A stretch of 64,000 nt of DNA from Amphiura filiformis. Its lineage: Eukaryota; Echinodermata; Ophiuroidea; Amphilepidida; Amphiuridae. Position numbers and translations under genes: made by a program. The stretch lies in NCBI RefSeq assembly GCF_039555335.1, contig NC_092628.1, forward strand, positions 74,030,713-74,094,712. The letters run 5' to 3'. This document shows positions 51,342-63,716 of the stretch, piece after piece (position 1 is the stretch's first letter; each line of letters starts with the position of its first letter). Under the pieces are notes generated by a model. That model was not told where the DNA came from. It searched no databases and worked only from the letters and a program-made list of their open reading frames with translations.

Positions 51342-51764
51342 GATAGCAACGTTTTGTGGGTCATGAGAGAATATCAGACATATCAAATTGCATGCATTCT
51401 TAATATGAGGAATGTCCTTCTGATATCAAGTAATTTTGATTTCTTGAAATTGGCGATATAAAACACATTTTACAAAATGCAAAGGAAGTTGAATACTATT
51501 ATTGAATATATCTCAAAAGCAATATTCCCAACATCCCATTTTGCTTGATCGCATCACATTAACAATCATCAATGTATTTAATATTTAAGTAACTGGGAGG
51601 AAAAGCCGACAATCATTTGAAAATTTTGATTTTTCGTATTGAAAATACACATTTTTTTCCAGAAAAGACTTAATTTTTTTAGGTCTTTTGGGGGAAAATG
51701 TATATCTTTGATATATCTGATGTGCTCTTATGTCCCACAAAAATACTGTGCAAACGTTGCTATC
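51342..51764. mobile_element. Diverged relative of the palindromic MITE at 8483-9123
   Basis: Inverted ends gatagcaacgtt / aacgttgctatc; shares gaatgtccttctgatatcaa, ggaaaagccgac and tctgatgtgctcttatgtcc with 8483-9123. No TTAA is seen at its borders. Confidence 0.7.
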
Positions 51765-52177
51765 AAATACCATATATATGTACTTTGAATCATTTAATAT
51801 GGGTTTTATATGTCCACAGCTTGAATGATTAGTTTTGTATGGATATCCCCTCCTTACTTATGCCTCGCTAGTAATAGGCAACAGTTATTTGTATATACCT
51901 CATCTAAAGATTCCCGCCATCTGATTGGTTAAAAGTGCGGGGATAGTTTTGACTATGCCCGCAAAAGTAACTATTCCCCGGGCATAGTTCTGCATGTGCT
52001 TTGTTCCCACAGCGTAAAATGATATTACGCACGCGTTAATGTTTTCGCGCGCTATAATTACACGGAAATCGCAGATTGTAATCTGCCATTCGCATTGAAA
52101 CTATTAATTTCTCTTCCCAAAATCGATGTTTTTAACCAGAAAGATGACAAGAATCTTAAGATTCGGTATATAAAACA

Positions 52178-52340
52178 AATATTGACTGCTTTTTATTCGG
52201 GGCATGGTTAAAATTATAGGCCAGCGGTGATCTCAAAACTATGACTATGCCCCTCAGCAACCCCTCGGGGCATAGTCATGGTTTTGAGATCACCTTAGGC
52301 CTATAATTTTAACCATGCCCCTCATAGCAGTCAATATTTG
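52178..52340. repeat. Near-perfect 163-bp hairpin
   Basis: Arms of about 75 bases (caaatattgactgct, gggcatggttaaaattatag, gtgatctcaaaac, atgactatgcccc) pair with their complements across a loop of about 12 bases (tcagcaacccct). Upstream 51930-52010 contains related gactatgcccg / gggcatagtt words. Could be a MITE or a transcribed hairpin. Confidence 0.8.
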
Positions 52341-52990
52341 TATAATATTATTATTATTATCACCACATGAAAACACTCATTGTCATTTACAAAGTTAATC
52401 ATCACATATTACATTTTGGTGAATCACACCACCAATTACATCATATTTTATCAAGTTTGGTGATAATCTCCTTAGATATGCCTTGTACAGTAAACAATTT
52501 TCCCCAGAATAAAAATTCCTTTAAAAAGGAATGTGGCGCCCAATGTGAACTTGGACGTGATATGGTGAATTCCATGGTGTGTAGATTTGGTATTATAATG
52601 ATTTTTCTAGGGAAGAGTAGAAGATGATCAAATGCAAGAGAAATGTGTTTGATTGGGGAAGGTGTTCTGACAATCCAAATATAAACTTAGTCCACCTCAA
52701 ATGACCTGTAACAATTTGTGATTGACATTACTTAATTCACCTCGGATGACTTTGATATGACATTCAACATTTCGCGCTTACACCAATCATATATCCATAA
52801 CAATTTAACTCTTACAACTTCCTGTCAACTCTCTAATTTAAAACTTTAAATCTATGTCTGTTTGCCTTTTCTGTCTTGTGCCATTTAGTACACTACAGTT
52901 TGTTACAATAATTAAGATAAGCAAACATTGCTGGATAGATAACAGGATTTAGTTATTTACTTAATCCAATCATGGAGTAACCGCTATATA

Positions 52991-53707
52991 GAGCGTGTTT
53001 CTACAGGCCCACCGCTAAGTTACCGCTAAATGGATAACGCTATCTTACCGTTATCTTACCGTTTAACCTGCTGTTTCCACAGACAGGTTTTTGCCGTTGG
53101 AGTGTTCATACCGTTTAATCTGAATGACAAACATGTTTTAAAAGTGTATTTTGTCTTACCTTTTACGGTAGTATCGCCAAAATCTTGCATCGTGAGGCCT
53201 AGAATTAATGCTAGAATGGATTGTTTAATGGTTGATTATTGCTAAATAATCAATTTTTTTGTTATATTTTGCAAATCAACAAAAAAGTTTTACATTTTAC
53301 ACAGTTTTTCACTATTTTGTAGCATTTACAAATTTCCGTGAGCAAACCCCGAATTCCGTGAGTTTTTCTGATTTTCCGTATCACAGAGAAATTGTGGCTT
53401 TACATAATAGTTTGGACTTGTTATGTTGCCCAGGCTGTTATTAATTTTTTTTTTCATGTCGTCTGTCCAATTAACATGTTGATTAACAGCCATTTTGTTT
53501 GATTTTGCTCAATAATCGGCAAGTTACCGCTTAGGTCTGTTTCCACAGAAAATCTACCCGCTTCGTCAACGGCAAAAACCTACTCCAACGAGGTTCCGTT
53601 GGCGATGAAAAGGCGTTACAAAAAGGCGTTGGAGGCTGTTTCCACAGGAGTGATTAACGGTTCCATACCGTTTCCAAAACGGTATTTGGCTCTGTAGAAA
53701 CACGCTC
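52991..53707. mobile_element. DNA transposon/MITE, ends GAGCGTGTTTCTACAG
   Basis: Perfect 16-bp inverted ends GAGCGTGTTTCTACAG / CTGTAGAAACACGCTC flanked by ata on each side. Subterminal regions repeat ctgtttccacag and accgtt in both orientations. No transposase seen. Confidence 0.8.
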
Positions 53708-54644
53708 ATAGAATCAAGCCATCAGTTTAAGAAAGCTCGTTAATTGATCTTAACACTATGGACCATAAGAGTCTCATCCCAATGGCATAGTCCAATAACC
53801 TCAATTACATAATCATAGTGCAAAATTTGACCTCAAGTTGCAGAGTATGAGTTTGTGTACAAAGGATGAATGTACAAATGTATTAGGGTTTAAGAACTGT
53901 TCCCATGATAGATGAGCATGTTGTGGATCCTAGTGTATGGTCAAATGTCACCGTCTATCGGGTTCTAAGGCACACGGTAAACTGGTTGAACGCATACAAA
54001 GGTCAGGATTTATTTGGTGTTTTTATAAATCCTAATTTTGTATTTTAAACAAAGAATATACGCTCACCATTTTATCCCGTGCATATCAGAAAACAATAAT
54101 AAAATAAAATCCAAGCAAATTGTGGTTTTATTTCTGAGCTGGGCATAATTTTAGCAAAACAATTGCGAAGGCAATCTAGCAAGAGTGAAATTAGAAGCAG
54201 TTTACAAATACATGCCTATATTGTGGCCCCTCCGTAGAGGGCGCCACAAAAAGTTCAGTGATATCAGCTTTTGGATGAAAGATCCACAAGGCACTGTACC
54301 CAAGGAGATTGTCAATTTGGCACTAAGATAAATTGGTTCTCTTTCTATAGTCCATTTAAACTTTACGATAAATTGATTCTCTTTCTATAGTCCATTTAAA
54401 CTTTCTTGACCAGCAAGAAATAATGGAATAAACCCCAAAAGGTTAATGATATCTTACTGATCACCTGGATTGAAAACACAAAGCTGAAAGATTGCCTTTT
54501 CTGAATATGTGCATAATAAATAGGACAACCTTTGTATTTACTATCCAAGCCTACATTAACCTTTTCATGTTTCTTCCATAAACAAAATTAGATTGTACAA
54601 ACAACAACAATAATACTGTATTTCCCAGTCTATATGGCAAATGG

Positions 54645-56705
54645 AGTATGAACTAGTGGCAAATGGTGGTCATAGACCACAAACCTAGCTGGGGCATGTT
54701 GGTGTTGTGGAGGTATCTGACCCCTACAAAATGTTCCAAAAATGCTCCCCTGGTCATGGGGTTTGTTTTCACCGAGTTTAAGTCCTGTACTCCTAACAGA
54801 TGTCCAAAAAATTCAATTCTAAGATTTGACCCCAGATGACCTTTGACCTGACCTATGCATGATGTTCCATAATGTTCCCCTGGTCTTGAGGTTTGTTGTC
54901 ACCATGTTTGAGCCCAGTACCTCTTACAGATATCCAGAAAATGAAATTCTACGATTTGACCCCAGATGACCTTTGACATGACCCTTGCACAGTGTTCCAA
55001 AATGTTCCCCAGGTCAGTAAGTTTGTTGTGGAGTTTGAGCCCGTACCCCTAACAGATGTCCAGAAAATGCATTTAGAAAATTTGACCTCTACATGACCTT
55101 TGACCTGACCCCTGCAAAATGTTCCCCTGGTCATGAGATTTGTTGTCACTGAGTTTGAGTCCCATACCCCTTGCAGATATCCAGAAAATGAAGTTATAAA
55201 GATTTGACCCCAGATAACCTTTGACCTGACCCCTGCAAAGTGTTCCAACATGTTCCCCTGATCATTAAGTTTGTTGTCACCAAGTTTGAGCCCGTACCCA
55301 ATACAGATGTCCAGGAAATGCGTTTCTAAAATTTGACCTCTGCATGACCTTTGACCTGACCCCATAAAATGTTCCCTGGTCATGAGATTTATTGTATCGA
55401 GTTTGAGCCCCATACTCCTTACAGATAATGCAATTGTAAGATTTTACCCCCTTAATGACCTTTGACCCCAATTCTGTGTGCAGGGTATGGGCACTGGGTA
55501 AAGCCGATGCACATGTGTAAGTGACGTCATTGTGCTATGTAATATGTGGCAGAAGAAGCATTTTGGAAGTATTTGGTTAAATACCGGAAATGCCCCCTTA
55601 ATGACTTTTGACCCCAATTCTGTTTGCACCCTATGGGCACTGGATATAGCCGGTACATATGTGCAAGTTACGTAATTGTAGGGTGTAACATGTAGGAGGA
55701 GAAGCATTTTGAAATTTGTTGACAGAAGAAGAAGAAGAAGAAAGAAAGAACTAGTGGCAAATGGTGGTCATAGACCACAAACCTAGCTGGGGCGTGTTGG
55801 GGTTGTGGAGGTATCTGACCCCCAAAATGCAAAAAATGTTCCCCTGGTCATAAGGTTTGTTGTTACCGAGTTTGAGTCCCACATTCCTTACAGATGTCCA
55901 GCCAGAAAATGCAATTTTAAGATTTGACCCCAGATAACCTTTGACCTGACCCCTGCAAAATGTTCCAAAAATGTCCCCCTGGTCATTAAGTTTGTTGTCA
56001 CCAAGTTTGAGCCCCGTATCCCTTACAGATGTACATTTCTAAGATTTGACCTCTGCATGACCTTTGACCTGATCCCTGCAAAATGTTCCCCTGGTCATGA
56101 GATTTGTTGTCACAGAGTTTGAATCCCATACCCCTTACAGATATCCCAAAAATGAAATTAGAAGATTTGACCCCAGATAACCTTTGACCTGACCCCTGCA
56201 AAGTGTTCCAAAATGTTCCCCTGATCATTAAGTTCGTTGTCACCAAGTCTGAGCCCCATACCCCTTACAGATGTCCAGGAAATTCATTTATAAAATTTGA
56301 CCTCTGCATGACCTTTGACCTGACCCGTGCAAATTGTTCCTCTGGTCATGAGATTTGTTGTCACTGAGTTTGAGCCCCATACCCCTTACAGATGTCCAGA
56401 TAATGCAATTGGAAGATTTTACCCCCTTAATGACCTTTGGCCCCAATTCTGTAAGCAAGTTATAGGCGTGTGGTATAGCCGATGCATATATGCAAATGAC
56501 ATCATTGTACTATATAATATGTGGCAGAAGATGCATTTTGAAGATATTTGGTTAAATACCGGAAATGCCCCTTTAATGACCTTTGCCCCCAATTCTGTTT
56601 AGACACTATGGGCACTGGATATAGCCAATACATATGTGCAAGTTACGTAACTGTAGGGTGTAACATGTAGGAGTAGAAGCATTTTGAAATAATTGCCAGA
56701 AAGAA

Positions 56706-56735
<30 letters not shown>
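54645..56735. repeat. Two-unit complex satellite rich in DR1-type motifs
   Basis: Two tandem units (about 54648-55746 and 55749-56735), each opening with ctagtggcaaatggtggtca around the palindrome gtggtcatagaccac and closing with a (gaa)n/(gaaa)n tract. Within a unit, a ~125-bp module recurs (tttgttgtcaccgagtttga, cttacagatgtccaga, gacctttgacctgacccctg). TGACCTTTGACCT occurs exactly at 54837, 55094, 55345, 56058 and 56309, with close variants between. Several minus-strand ORFs (e.g. 54949-55413) are repeat translations, not genes. Confidence 0.88.
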
Positions 56736-56736
<1 letters not shown>

Positions 56737-56739
<3 letters not shown>

Positions 56740-56865
56740 CGGATAGCAAAACAGTACCTAGCTCGGGGGGTTGAAAACCCCCCAGCTAGGTAAAGAAAAA
56801 TCGGATAGCATTACAGTACCTAGCTGGGGGGGTGTAAACCCCCCAGCTAGGTAACTAGCTCTATA
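56737..56865. repeat. Pair of tandem hairpins after the satellite
   Basis: Two copies of atcggatagca...acagtacctagct followed by a stem in which ggggggtt and aacccccc pair and continue into acctagct / agctaggt. The stem words acctagctgggg also occur at the start of each satellite unit, so these are probably the terminal hairpins of the same repeat family. Confidence 0.75.
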
Positions 56866-56922
56866 GCTGACTGTAAAATGCAGTTTCAAACATTACCAGA
56901 AGCTTGATTCCAAGGTGCATAT

Positions 56923-57169
56923 TTGCGACCCATTCAAGGAAAATATACCTTCAACTTAATATTTTTCAAAAAAGTAACTTAATTTTAGAACAGGCAAAAA
57001 TCAATTTTTTCATGATACCATACCTTACAATTGAAGGTTTGATTGTGAAGTTACAATAAATTTAGCCAACATAATTCTTATGTTTTTCTTTATTTTTGAA
57101 GCTTAGTTTGTCTATTTCTCAAAACTTTCCAAGCTCAAAGGTACTTGTATATTTGCTGGAATGGGTCAC
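56923..57169. mobile_element. MITE, ends TGCGACCCATTC
   Basis: ttgcgacccattcaagg at the left and tggaatgggtcacat at the right, with atatacctt / ggtacttgtatat pairing inside. Confidence 0.6.
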
Positions 57170-58248
57170 ATATATAAAACTGATAACTGAAACTGTATCA
57201 CCAATTATAGTCAAGAAGTTGAAACTTTTGTACTAAAACATCATTGGATGTGATTTAGTGGTATATGACCAAACAATTATTTGTTTGGTTCATGCATGTG
57301 GTATTACAACTGCAGCATATAGCCTGAAAAATACAGCGCCAGATTAGTCTATTAAACATGTTAAATTTAACATTCAAACAACATATTATAAATCACATTT
57401 ATTATTTAATAACAAAAGTTTGTCAGTTATTTCAAACTTGAGTTGCAACATGATTAAGTGAAACTTTGGTTTCAAACAACTCATGAATCCATATTAATAC
57501 AAATAATGCATTTAATGCAAACAGTCTATAACAAAACACAAACAAAATTGAAAAAACTTCATAAATATATTCTATAAAGGTTAACGCATATTAGTAGATT
57601 CAGAAATGCCCTGGGATACAGGTATTTGAAGAAATAAATGAGAGTACATCCACTGAAAAAAGTGAAGAAGGAAAAGAACAAATTTTTGTTTCACTTGGAA
57701 TGGAGTACTTGGCAAAGTCTGATAATTTGAGTTCATATTGAATATTCAATCAAAAAGATTGATTTTGTCAATGGCAGTTAGTGACAAATCTTTTTCAGTT
57801 GAATGGTTTGAATTTCCAATTTTTTTAATCAATCAAAAGGAGTAATTCTCAAATGATTTAGCATTTGAAGTTTGATTGAAAAATGTTTAAGTTGAAAAAG
57901 CAAGATCAACAAGTTCTTTCCCATCAATTTCATCATTCATTAATTGGTGGAGTTCAATCTGGTTTTTTTTATGTCATGACAAATTAGAATTTCAAATTGC
58001 ATGAAGGGAAAGGGAAGCATGCAGGAGGTCTTACATTTTGTAGGCAATAAGAAAAATGAAACAAATCAATGAAGGTAACTATTCCTGATTAAATATAATG
58101 AATACAAAGCATAGTTGGAACTATAATTTGGTGAATACTAGGAAGGTTGAGCCTACAACTACTTTGGTTAAATCTAGAGAAATCAAGAAAGAAATCAGTT
58201 TGCATGGCCTGACTAACAGATGAAATTTAACACACAATTAACATTTCT
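57170..58248. other. AT-rich intergenic DNA, no feature seen
   Basis: No conserved exon, RNA gene or clear inverted repeat was found by reading both strands. Confidence 0.5.
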
Positions 58249-58393
58249 GGGTTCTACCTTCATGTAAGGATCATCACAAATTCTAAGGTTTGGTTTTAGG
58301 GTTTGAATTAGGGTTAGGGTAAGGGTTAGCCCGAGGGTTAGGGTTATAGGGTTAAGGAGAGAAAATTTGGGATGCTTACATGAAGGTAGCACC
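58249..58393. repeat. Hairpin element enclosing telomere-like repeats
   Basis: ctaccttcatgtaag (left) and cttacatgaaggtag (right) are perfect complements. Between them lie about ten variants of ttaggg (58293-58356). Confidence 0.7.
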
Positions 58394-59689
58394 CACTTCT
58401 GCTCATATTCTCTTGCATCATGTATTACATTTTGCAACATAGGGCCTATTCTACAACAGGACTTCCCACATCTTATATTATCATCTGAGACAAATTATGT
58501 GGTCAAAGATGAAACATTATTTAACAGGTATAGGAGCATTTTAAGTGAATCTCAAACAGCTGGAAGTTTTTGGTCCATTTTGTGCATCATTAAAACTGTC
58601 AGAGAGCAAACTGATTGACACTTCTTACTTGCACTTCTTCTGAGACTGATTTGTCACCAGAAAATGGACCATTTTGACAATGTGGCTATGATGACCTGTG
58701 TCATATAAAATGGTCATATTCCAAAGTTCTTACATCAAATATCTGTGCAGACTTAATTATATATCGTTCAAGCTATTACAATGTGAAACAATTAATTGCT
58801 CTTATTTAATGATACAAGAATCAATAGGACTTCTTTTTTTAAATCTTTGGCTCAGCACAAAGATGGATGTGAAAATACAAAAATGTAGAAAAGTCAAGTG
58901 TGATTGAGAAAGGCCAATATGATACATTATACTATTGTGTACATGTTCTCATCTGTCTTAGCACTTTGTGCTCACACAAAGAGTCAAAGAATGTAGGCCT
59001 ATCTGACAGTTATCTTAAGATTGTCATCTCAATGGTATACAAATTATGGAATTGTTATAAACCTTGTTCTTTTGTGAGTAGATAAATTATAAAGAATTTA
59101 TCACACATAATTTTCACATGAAATACATTATACTAGTTTTACTATGAAAGACCTAATGTTGAAAGTGTGCCTCTAAGTTCAGAAAGCTTTTGTATAAATT
59201 GTGACATACTTTTGTTTCACTTCCATTAATTGTATTTATACAACTTATAAATAGGAAGAAAAATGAATACTTAGAACAATGCTGCCAAGTTTTAAGCAGT
59301 ACAGACAACACTACTTACAAAAAATGAAAAAGGATCAGAGACTGACAATTCTATTTGCATTCTTGTACTTATGGTGCACAGTGTTTTCACTGCCATGGGA
59401 TGTCAGTACTTGGAGGTGCAAGTGTGCAGTTGCCTGAACATATGCCGTTTTTGAAAAATAAGTCTGATCCTTTAGTTAGAGTAGTGTACATGGTGTATGT
59501 GGATGTGACTTGCATACAGAATTTTATACTATGGAGCATGTGTGATCCATGAAGGAAAAGTAGAGATCATTATCACTAAGTCCTTCTGCTTTTTATGTAG
59601 CTATCTATTTGGCATATGCATGAAGAATCCAAATATTGGTCTACCGCATGCACATCGCATGGCCACCTGCCCCTGCATTCAATGCCTGT

Positions 59690-59965
59690 GACCTGCTATC
59701 ACGAGATGAATGTAAAGTCACGAGTTTGTAGTTTCAAGAAATCCTGGCTGACTGAGTTGATATCCTTTGTTGCTCTGCACCTGTACAAGCCAGTAGTATG
59801 TCCTTCGTAAATTACAAGTGGAATTCATTTCATCTAGGTGGGGCCGCTCCATTGTTGTTGACCACACCGTTGAAAAGTGCATGGCAAACGAAGAACACCA
59901 AATCAGTAGCCAGGACGTCTTGAAACTACCAACTTGCGACTTTACGCCCAATTCGTGGTAGCAAG
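59690..59965. mobile_element. Foldback MITE with ~70-bp arms
   Basis: gacctgctatcacgag, tgtaaagtcacgagttt, gtagtttcaagaaatcctgg on the left pair imperfectly with ccaggacgtcttgaaactac, aacttgcgactttac and gtggtagcaagtc on the right. Confidence 0.7.
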
Positions 59966-60073
59966 TCACAATTACTCAGTCATGGCAGAATGAGATTTTC
60001 AGGATTTTGATCCATTTACCTTTATAATCTGTGAATGAAAGTATTGCGTGCATTGGTTCATAAAAAAAAAAAC

Positions 60074-63000
60074 CTAGTATAAATCGTCATCTCTGTAGAG
60101 GTTGATATTTTTGGTATTTCCTTCGCTTGTTCCACTCTCGTCATCGCTGTCTTTTGAAACAGAGTTGTATGATTGCCGGCTTTCTAAATTATTTTGTTTT
60201 GCACATGTGTTGTTCAGCTTGTTCATGTTAATCTGTGAATGGAAATATTCAAAACAAAACAAAGGTTTAGTTAATACTGCTCTATACATAACAATTTAAA
60301 CTTTTTTATATAGTTTCTTGACATATTTGAATTCTTGGGCTAAAAGCAACAAAATGTGATGTAAAATGAAGACAAAGTTGCAAAAGGTGGTTTGTTACAC
60401 TTTCATTTATAGTGTGGTTGTTTATCATTTTATTCAAATCTCATTGATTTAACGCGGCTGTGTACTCTATAGACATTGTTTCTTTCGCGAAATTGAGTTT
60501 TTTTGAAATGTATTTACTTTGTTATGTTTTTTATAAATACAAGGAAAGAAAATCCAGATTGTTAACTCTAACTGCTCTATTTTAAGGATTTTATTTCACT
60601 ATTTCACTCGTTTCCGCGATTTAAAGGAAAGAAAATCTTTGTTGTACCATCAGTTACACGCGCGCAACAACGCATCGCGTTTTGTAGTCGCGCAATTTGT
60701 TAACGCACAGATACGCTACGCATACGCACCGCTTATCTGCATGCGCATCTTATGGAAGCACCACGGAAGCACTGATTTTACAAAAACCTAGCGGTCAAAT
60801 GGCTCCGTTTTAGCTGATAAAATGTGAATTTTTTCAAGTTCTTTCTCCCGATTTAAACATCAAGATATAAAATGATTTCGCCCAAACTTCTCAAGGGGCT
60901 GTGGATTTACCCGATGTTCACGTAATGTAAGGTAGAAAAAACGAGAAGTGCCGCATTCTTCTGTGCGTTTCGATCAAAGTGCAAAATGTGACCACTTTAA
61001 ACTTTAACGGCCTTTATTTCAATGTTCATTTTCTCAGTAAAATGATGATTTAGGTACACGATAACTCAATAAATACAGCACCTATAGGTAAGCAATTATG
61101 CTCATCATTTACGCAAATAGGCGTTTGTGAATTTTAAAAAGTTCATTTTGATGCCTTATATGGTCAATATCTCAAAATATAAGCCAATATCAAAAACTAA
61201 AAAAACATTTTTGGAATGGTGCCTCAAGACTAAGAAAAAAACAAAAACATTTTTGGAAAGAGTGTTTTTTTGTTATGATGTACCGAACAAAAATGGCCAA
61301 AAATTCACTTTTTTTGTGATTTTCTTCATAATTGTTGTTTTTCACCAAATCTGTATTTATATTGAGATTCATTGATGTCTTGCCTTTATAAAAATGTATA
61401 CTTTTATATGTCTTGCATGAATAATTGCAAAGTTATGGCACTTTTACTACATGCATGTCTGAGAGTACACAGCCTCCTTAAGTCATATTAAATTGAGTTC
61501 TTATAGTTAGCATTTTGATGCGAGTTACATCAAGATCAGTCCATAAAACTAAAACTGCCCTATCAGAATGCGAGTCAAAATAGCCTAGGCCTATATATTG
61601 AGTTTTGAACCTAGAAAAACCATTAGAAAAATAGGAGTGAATAAATATTGTACATTTGCACTTGTGTGCAATTTTGTATACTATAGGCCAGACGTGTAGC
61701 AAAGAGACAAAAAACGAGGCACGCCTATTTCGATGCACCTGCTACCCGCTGTGCATTCTCATCTTGCAAGATTGATAAATTTTCTTGAAGGTGGTTGTAT
61801 TGATAATGGTCAAATTTGCCAACATTTTAAGTATTTTTTGTATATTATAAAAAATAGCAGAAATTGCAGAATTTCTTTGTTGTGTTTGAAAGAAGTTAAT
61901 AAATGCAGATCCCTTGTTGCTTGAGAGATTGGACACAATAATACACTTGCCCTGGATGTTGATGCGTCTAATGCACTGCCCATGTGGGGCTCATGCACTG
62001 CACGAATCAACATCTCAATGCATGCGCATTATGGAGTCCTATTTCTCTCTCAACAAGTGATATGCATTTATTAACCCTAACACTGAACCCTGCTTTTTGA
62101 TATCGGAAGTCAAAGAAGATACGAAAAAGTCAAGAAGAAGAAGAATTTTGACTTGGCACCCCCAGGATTCGAACCTTTGACCCCCCGCATGCCAACCACA
62201 CGATCACGGACCAGTAGTTACACAGGTTATTGATGCCCGGCCAGCAATTCCGTGAGCATATAACACTTCGGGTGATTGCGTCATCGCAGACCCTGGGATT
62301 CATGCATGCGCAGAATTCTTCATCGTGGTATTTTGTGGTATTTTCCGGTGTTAGGGTTAATCTACAACATAACCAAAATGTTGAGAGGAACACTTACCCC
62401 TGCTGGTGTGTTAAATTGATCTACTGCTGTCTTTTCTGATTTACTTCTTTTAACCTGCATTTAAAAGGAGAAATGAAAGAAAACATTTTGATGTCTCGCT
62501 ATTCATACCCATTACAATATTACAGGCCTAGCTGTGATTTGTTGATGTGTGGCTTGCTGCAGTCATTGTAATGTGTGATATTTTGGGCAATTTTCTATTT
62601 CAGTTATTTAGCTTTTGTTTGATGTCCATGACATATTGTAGGGTTGTGTTGTTATCAAGTTGGTAATACTGGTTAAATTTGTCACTTTTGGACAATAAAA
62701 TGCCTTTGTTTTGAAAATAATGGCATGATATATCACGTATATATGCAAACCACAAACTTTTTTGTTTCTTTCAATTTGATATTCAGGGAAGTAAAATGCA
62801 ATTTTATGGAGTCCCTTTTAGCCAACTTCAAAAACTGTATGATTGCATGGACAAAAACAGGAGGTATGCATGACCCCCTGACTGACTGTTTAGTGTGATG
62901 CTCTTGTTTATTAGTCTGGCATTACTATCTTAAGCGACAAATTACCGTAAAAACTTGATAGTTAGCATATGTGCTTACTATTGAGCGCTTTTGGTAACAT

Positions 63001-63443
63001 GAAATTGTACCAAAGTCCAGTGCTTTACCAACAGATACACATTTGCAGGTTTATTTGTTCGTATATAACTATGTGTATCGATGATTTGCTCAAAACCCTT
63101 TACACTTTTGTGGATGGGGCTCTTCATGTTTGCCTGTTTTAAAAGCGCTCGATAGTAAGCACATCTGCTATCTATCGAGTTTTTATGGTATGGTAGATGT
63201 CACACTACTGAACATTTAGGAGAAATAATTTGTACTTACAAATATTATAATTAGTCCTGCAATGACTGCTAGTACTAATGTAACGCTTACAACCACACAC
63301 ACCGTGACCAGCAGTGAATGTGTTACAACTGGCTTGTATGTTTGGTTTTCTTCTGTTGGCTCATACTTGACTAACTGCACAGAAGTTGGATCTACGTGGA
63401 ATGCATGACCCTCAAATGGGAAAATATAATGACCTGAATCCAG
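60074..63443 (-). CDS. C-terminal exons of an unrecognised single-pass membrane protein (5' part outside window)
   Basis: Three phase-0 exons on the minus strand: 63443-63240 (68 residues), 62454-62398 (19) and 60232-60074 (52, stop TAG), all with AG/GT borders. The first ends an ectodomain (with an N-glycosylation sequon NQT) and then has about 25 hydrophobic residues. The second opens with the basic stop-transfer VKRSKSEK. The last is a polar tail with a possible YxxPhi sorting motif (YNSV), an acidic Ser cluster KDSDDES and the C-terminus LYRDDDLY. This is the topology of a type I membrane protein with a trafficking tail. I do not recognise the family. Acidic-cluster tails such as that of sortilin are only loosely similar. 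Upstream exons must lie beyond 64000. The last intron holds a TTAA-flanked element and the first a TA-flanked MITE. Confidence 0.6.
60453..61477. mobile_element. TTAA-flanked element, 1025 bp
   Basis: TTAA at 60449-60452 and 61478-61481; inverted ends ggctgtgtactct / agagtacacagcc just inside. CG-rich block at 60655-60760 (cgcgcgcaacaacgcatcgc) and AT-rich remainder; no transposase. It lies in the last intron of the unrecognised membrane-protein gene. Confidence 0.72.
62071..62360 (-). mobile_element. Element with TTAACCCTAACAC ends and a tRNA-like core
   Basis: ttaaccctaacac at the left and gtgttagggttaa at the right are perfect complements. Inside, the minus strand has A-box-like tggttggcatgc and B-box ggttcgaatcc (62165-62175), as in a tRNA-derived SINE. 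Acceptor-stem pairing is not evident, so it is not called a tRNA gene. Confidence 0.5.
62943..63190. mobile_element. TA-flanked MITE with ~50-bp inverted ends
   Basis: taccgtaaaaacttgatag and ctatcgagtttttatggta at the ends, extended by gtgcttactattgagcgctt / aagcgctcgatagtaagcac. It lies in an intron of the membrane-protein gene, 50 bases from an exon. Confidence 0.75.
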
Positions 63444-63639
63444 CTGAAATGAAAGGATTACATCAGAGAATATGTTACCACTTTTGCTGATTAAACAAAC
63501 AAACTAGCAAATACTACAAACAAAATGCAACGAAGTATTTGATTTAATATGACATCTTGTAACATACTAAATATATTATGTAACCCCCAAGATTTCCAAA
63601 GCAAGCTTCCTGGGTATCTTGGTGAAGCTGCCTTGATAT

Positions 63640-63716
63640 CTCCGACTCTAGCTGAGATAAGAGCACTGGTCCAGAATCTCGGTGGTCCTAGGTTCAAATC
63701 CTGGTCATGGTTATTT
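63640..63716 (+). mobile_element. tRNA-like SINE segment
   Basis: A-box region tctagctgagataagagc at 63647-63664 and B-box ggttcaaatcc at 63691-63701, followed by a T-rich tract. The flanking stems do not pair, so a SINE head is more likely than a tRNA gene. Confidence 0.45.

Noticed and set aside
54949-56246. Several 80-154 codon minus-strand ORFs
   Set aside because: Repeat translations within the DR1 satellite block; no conserved domain and the frame drifts between modules.
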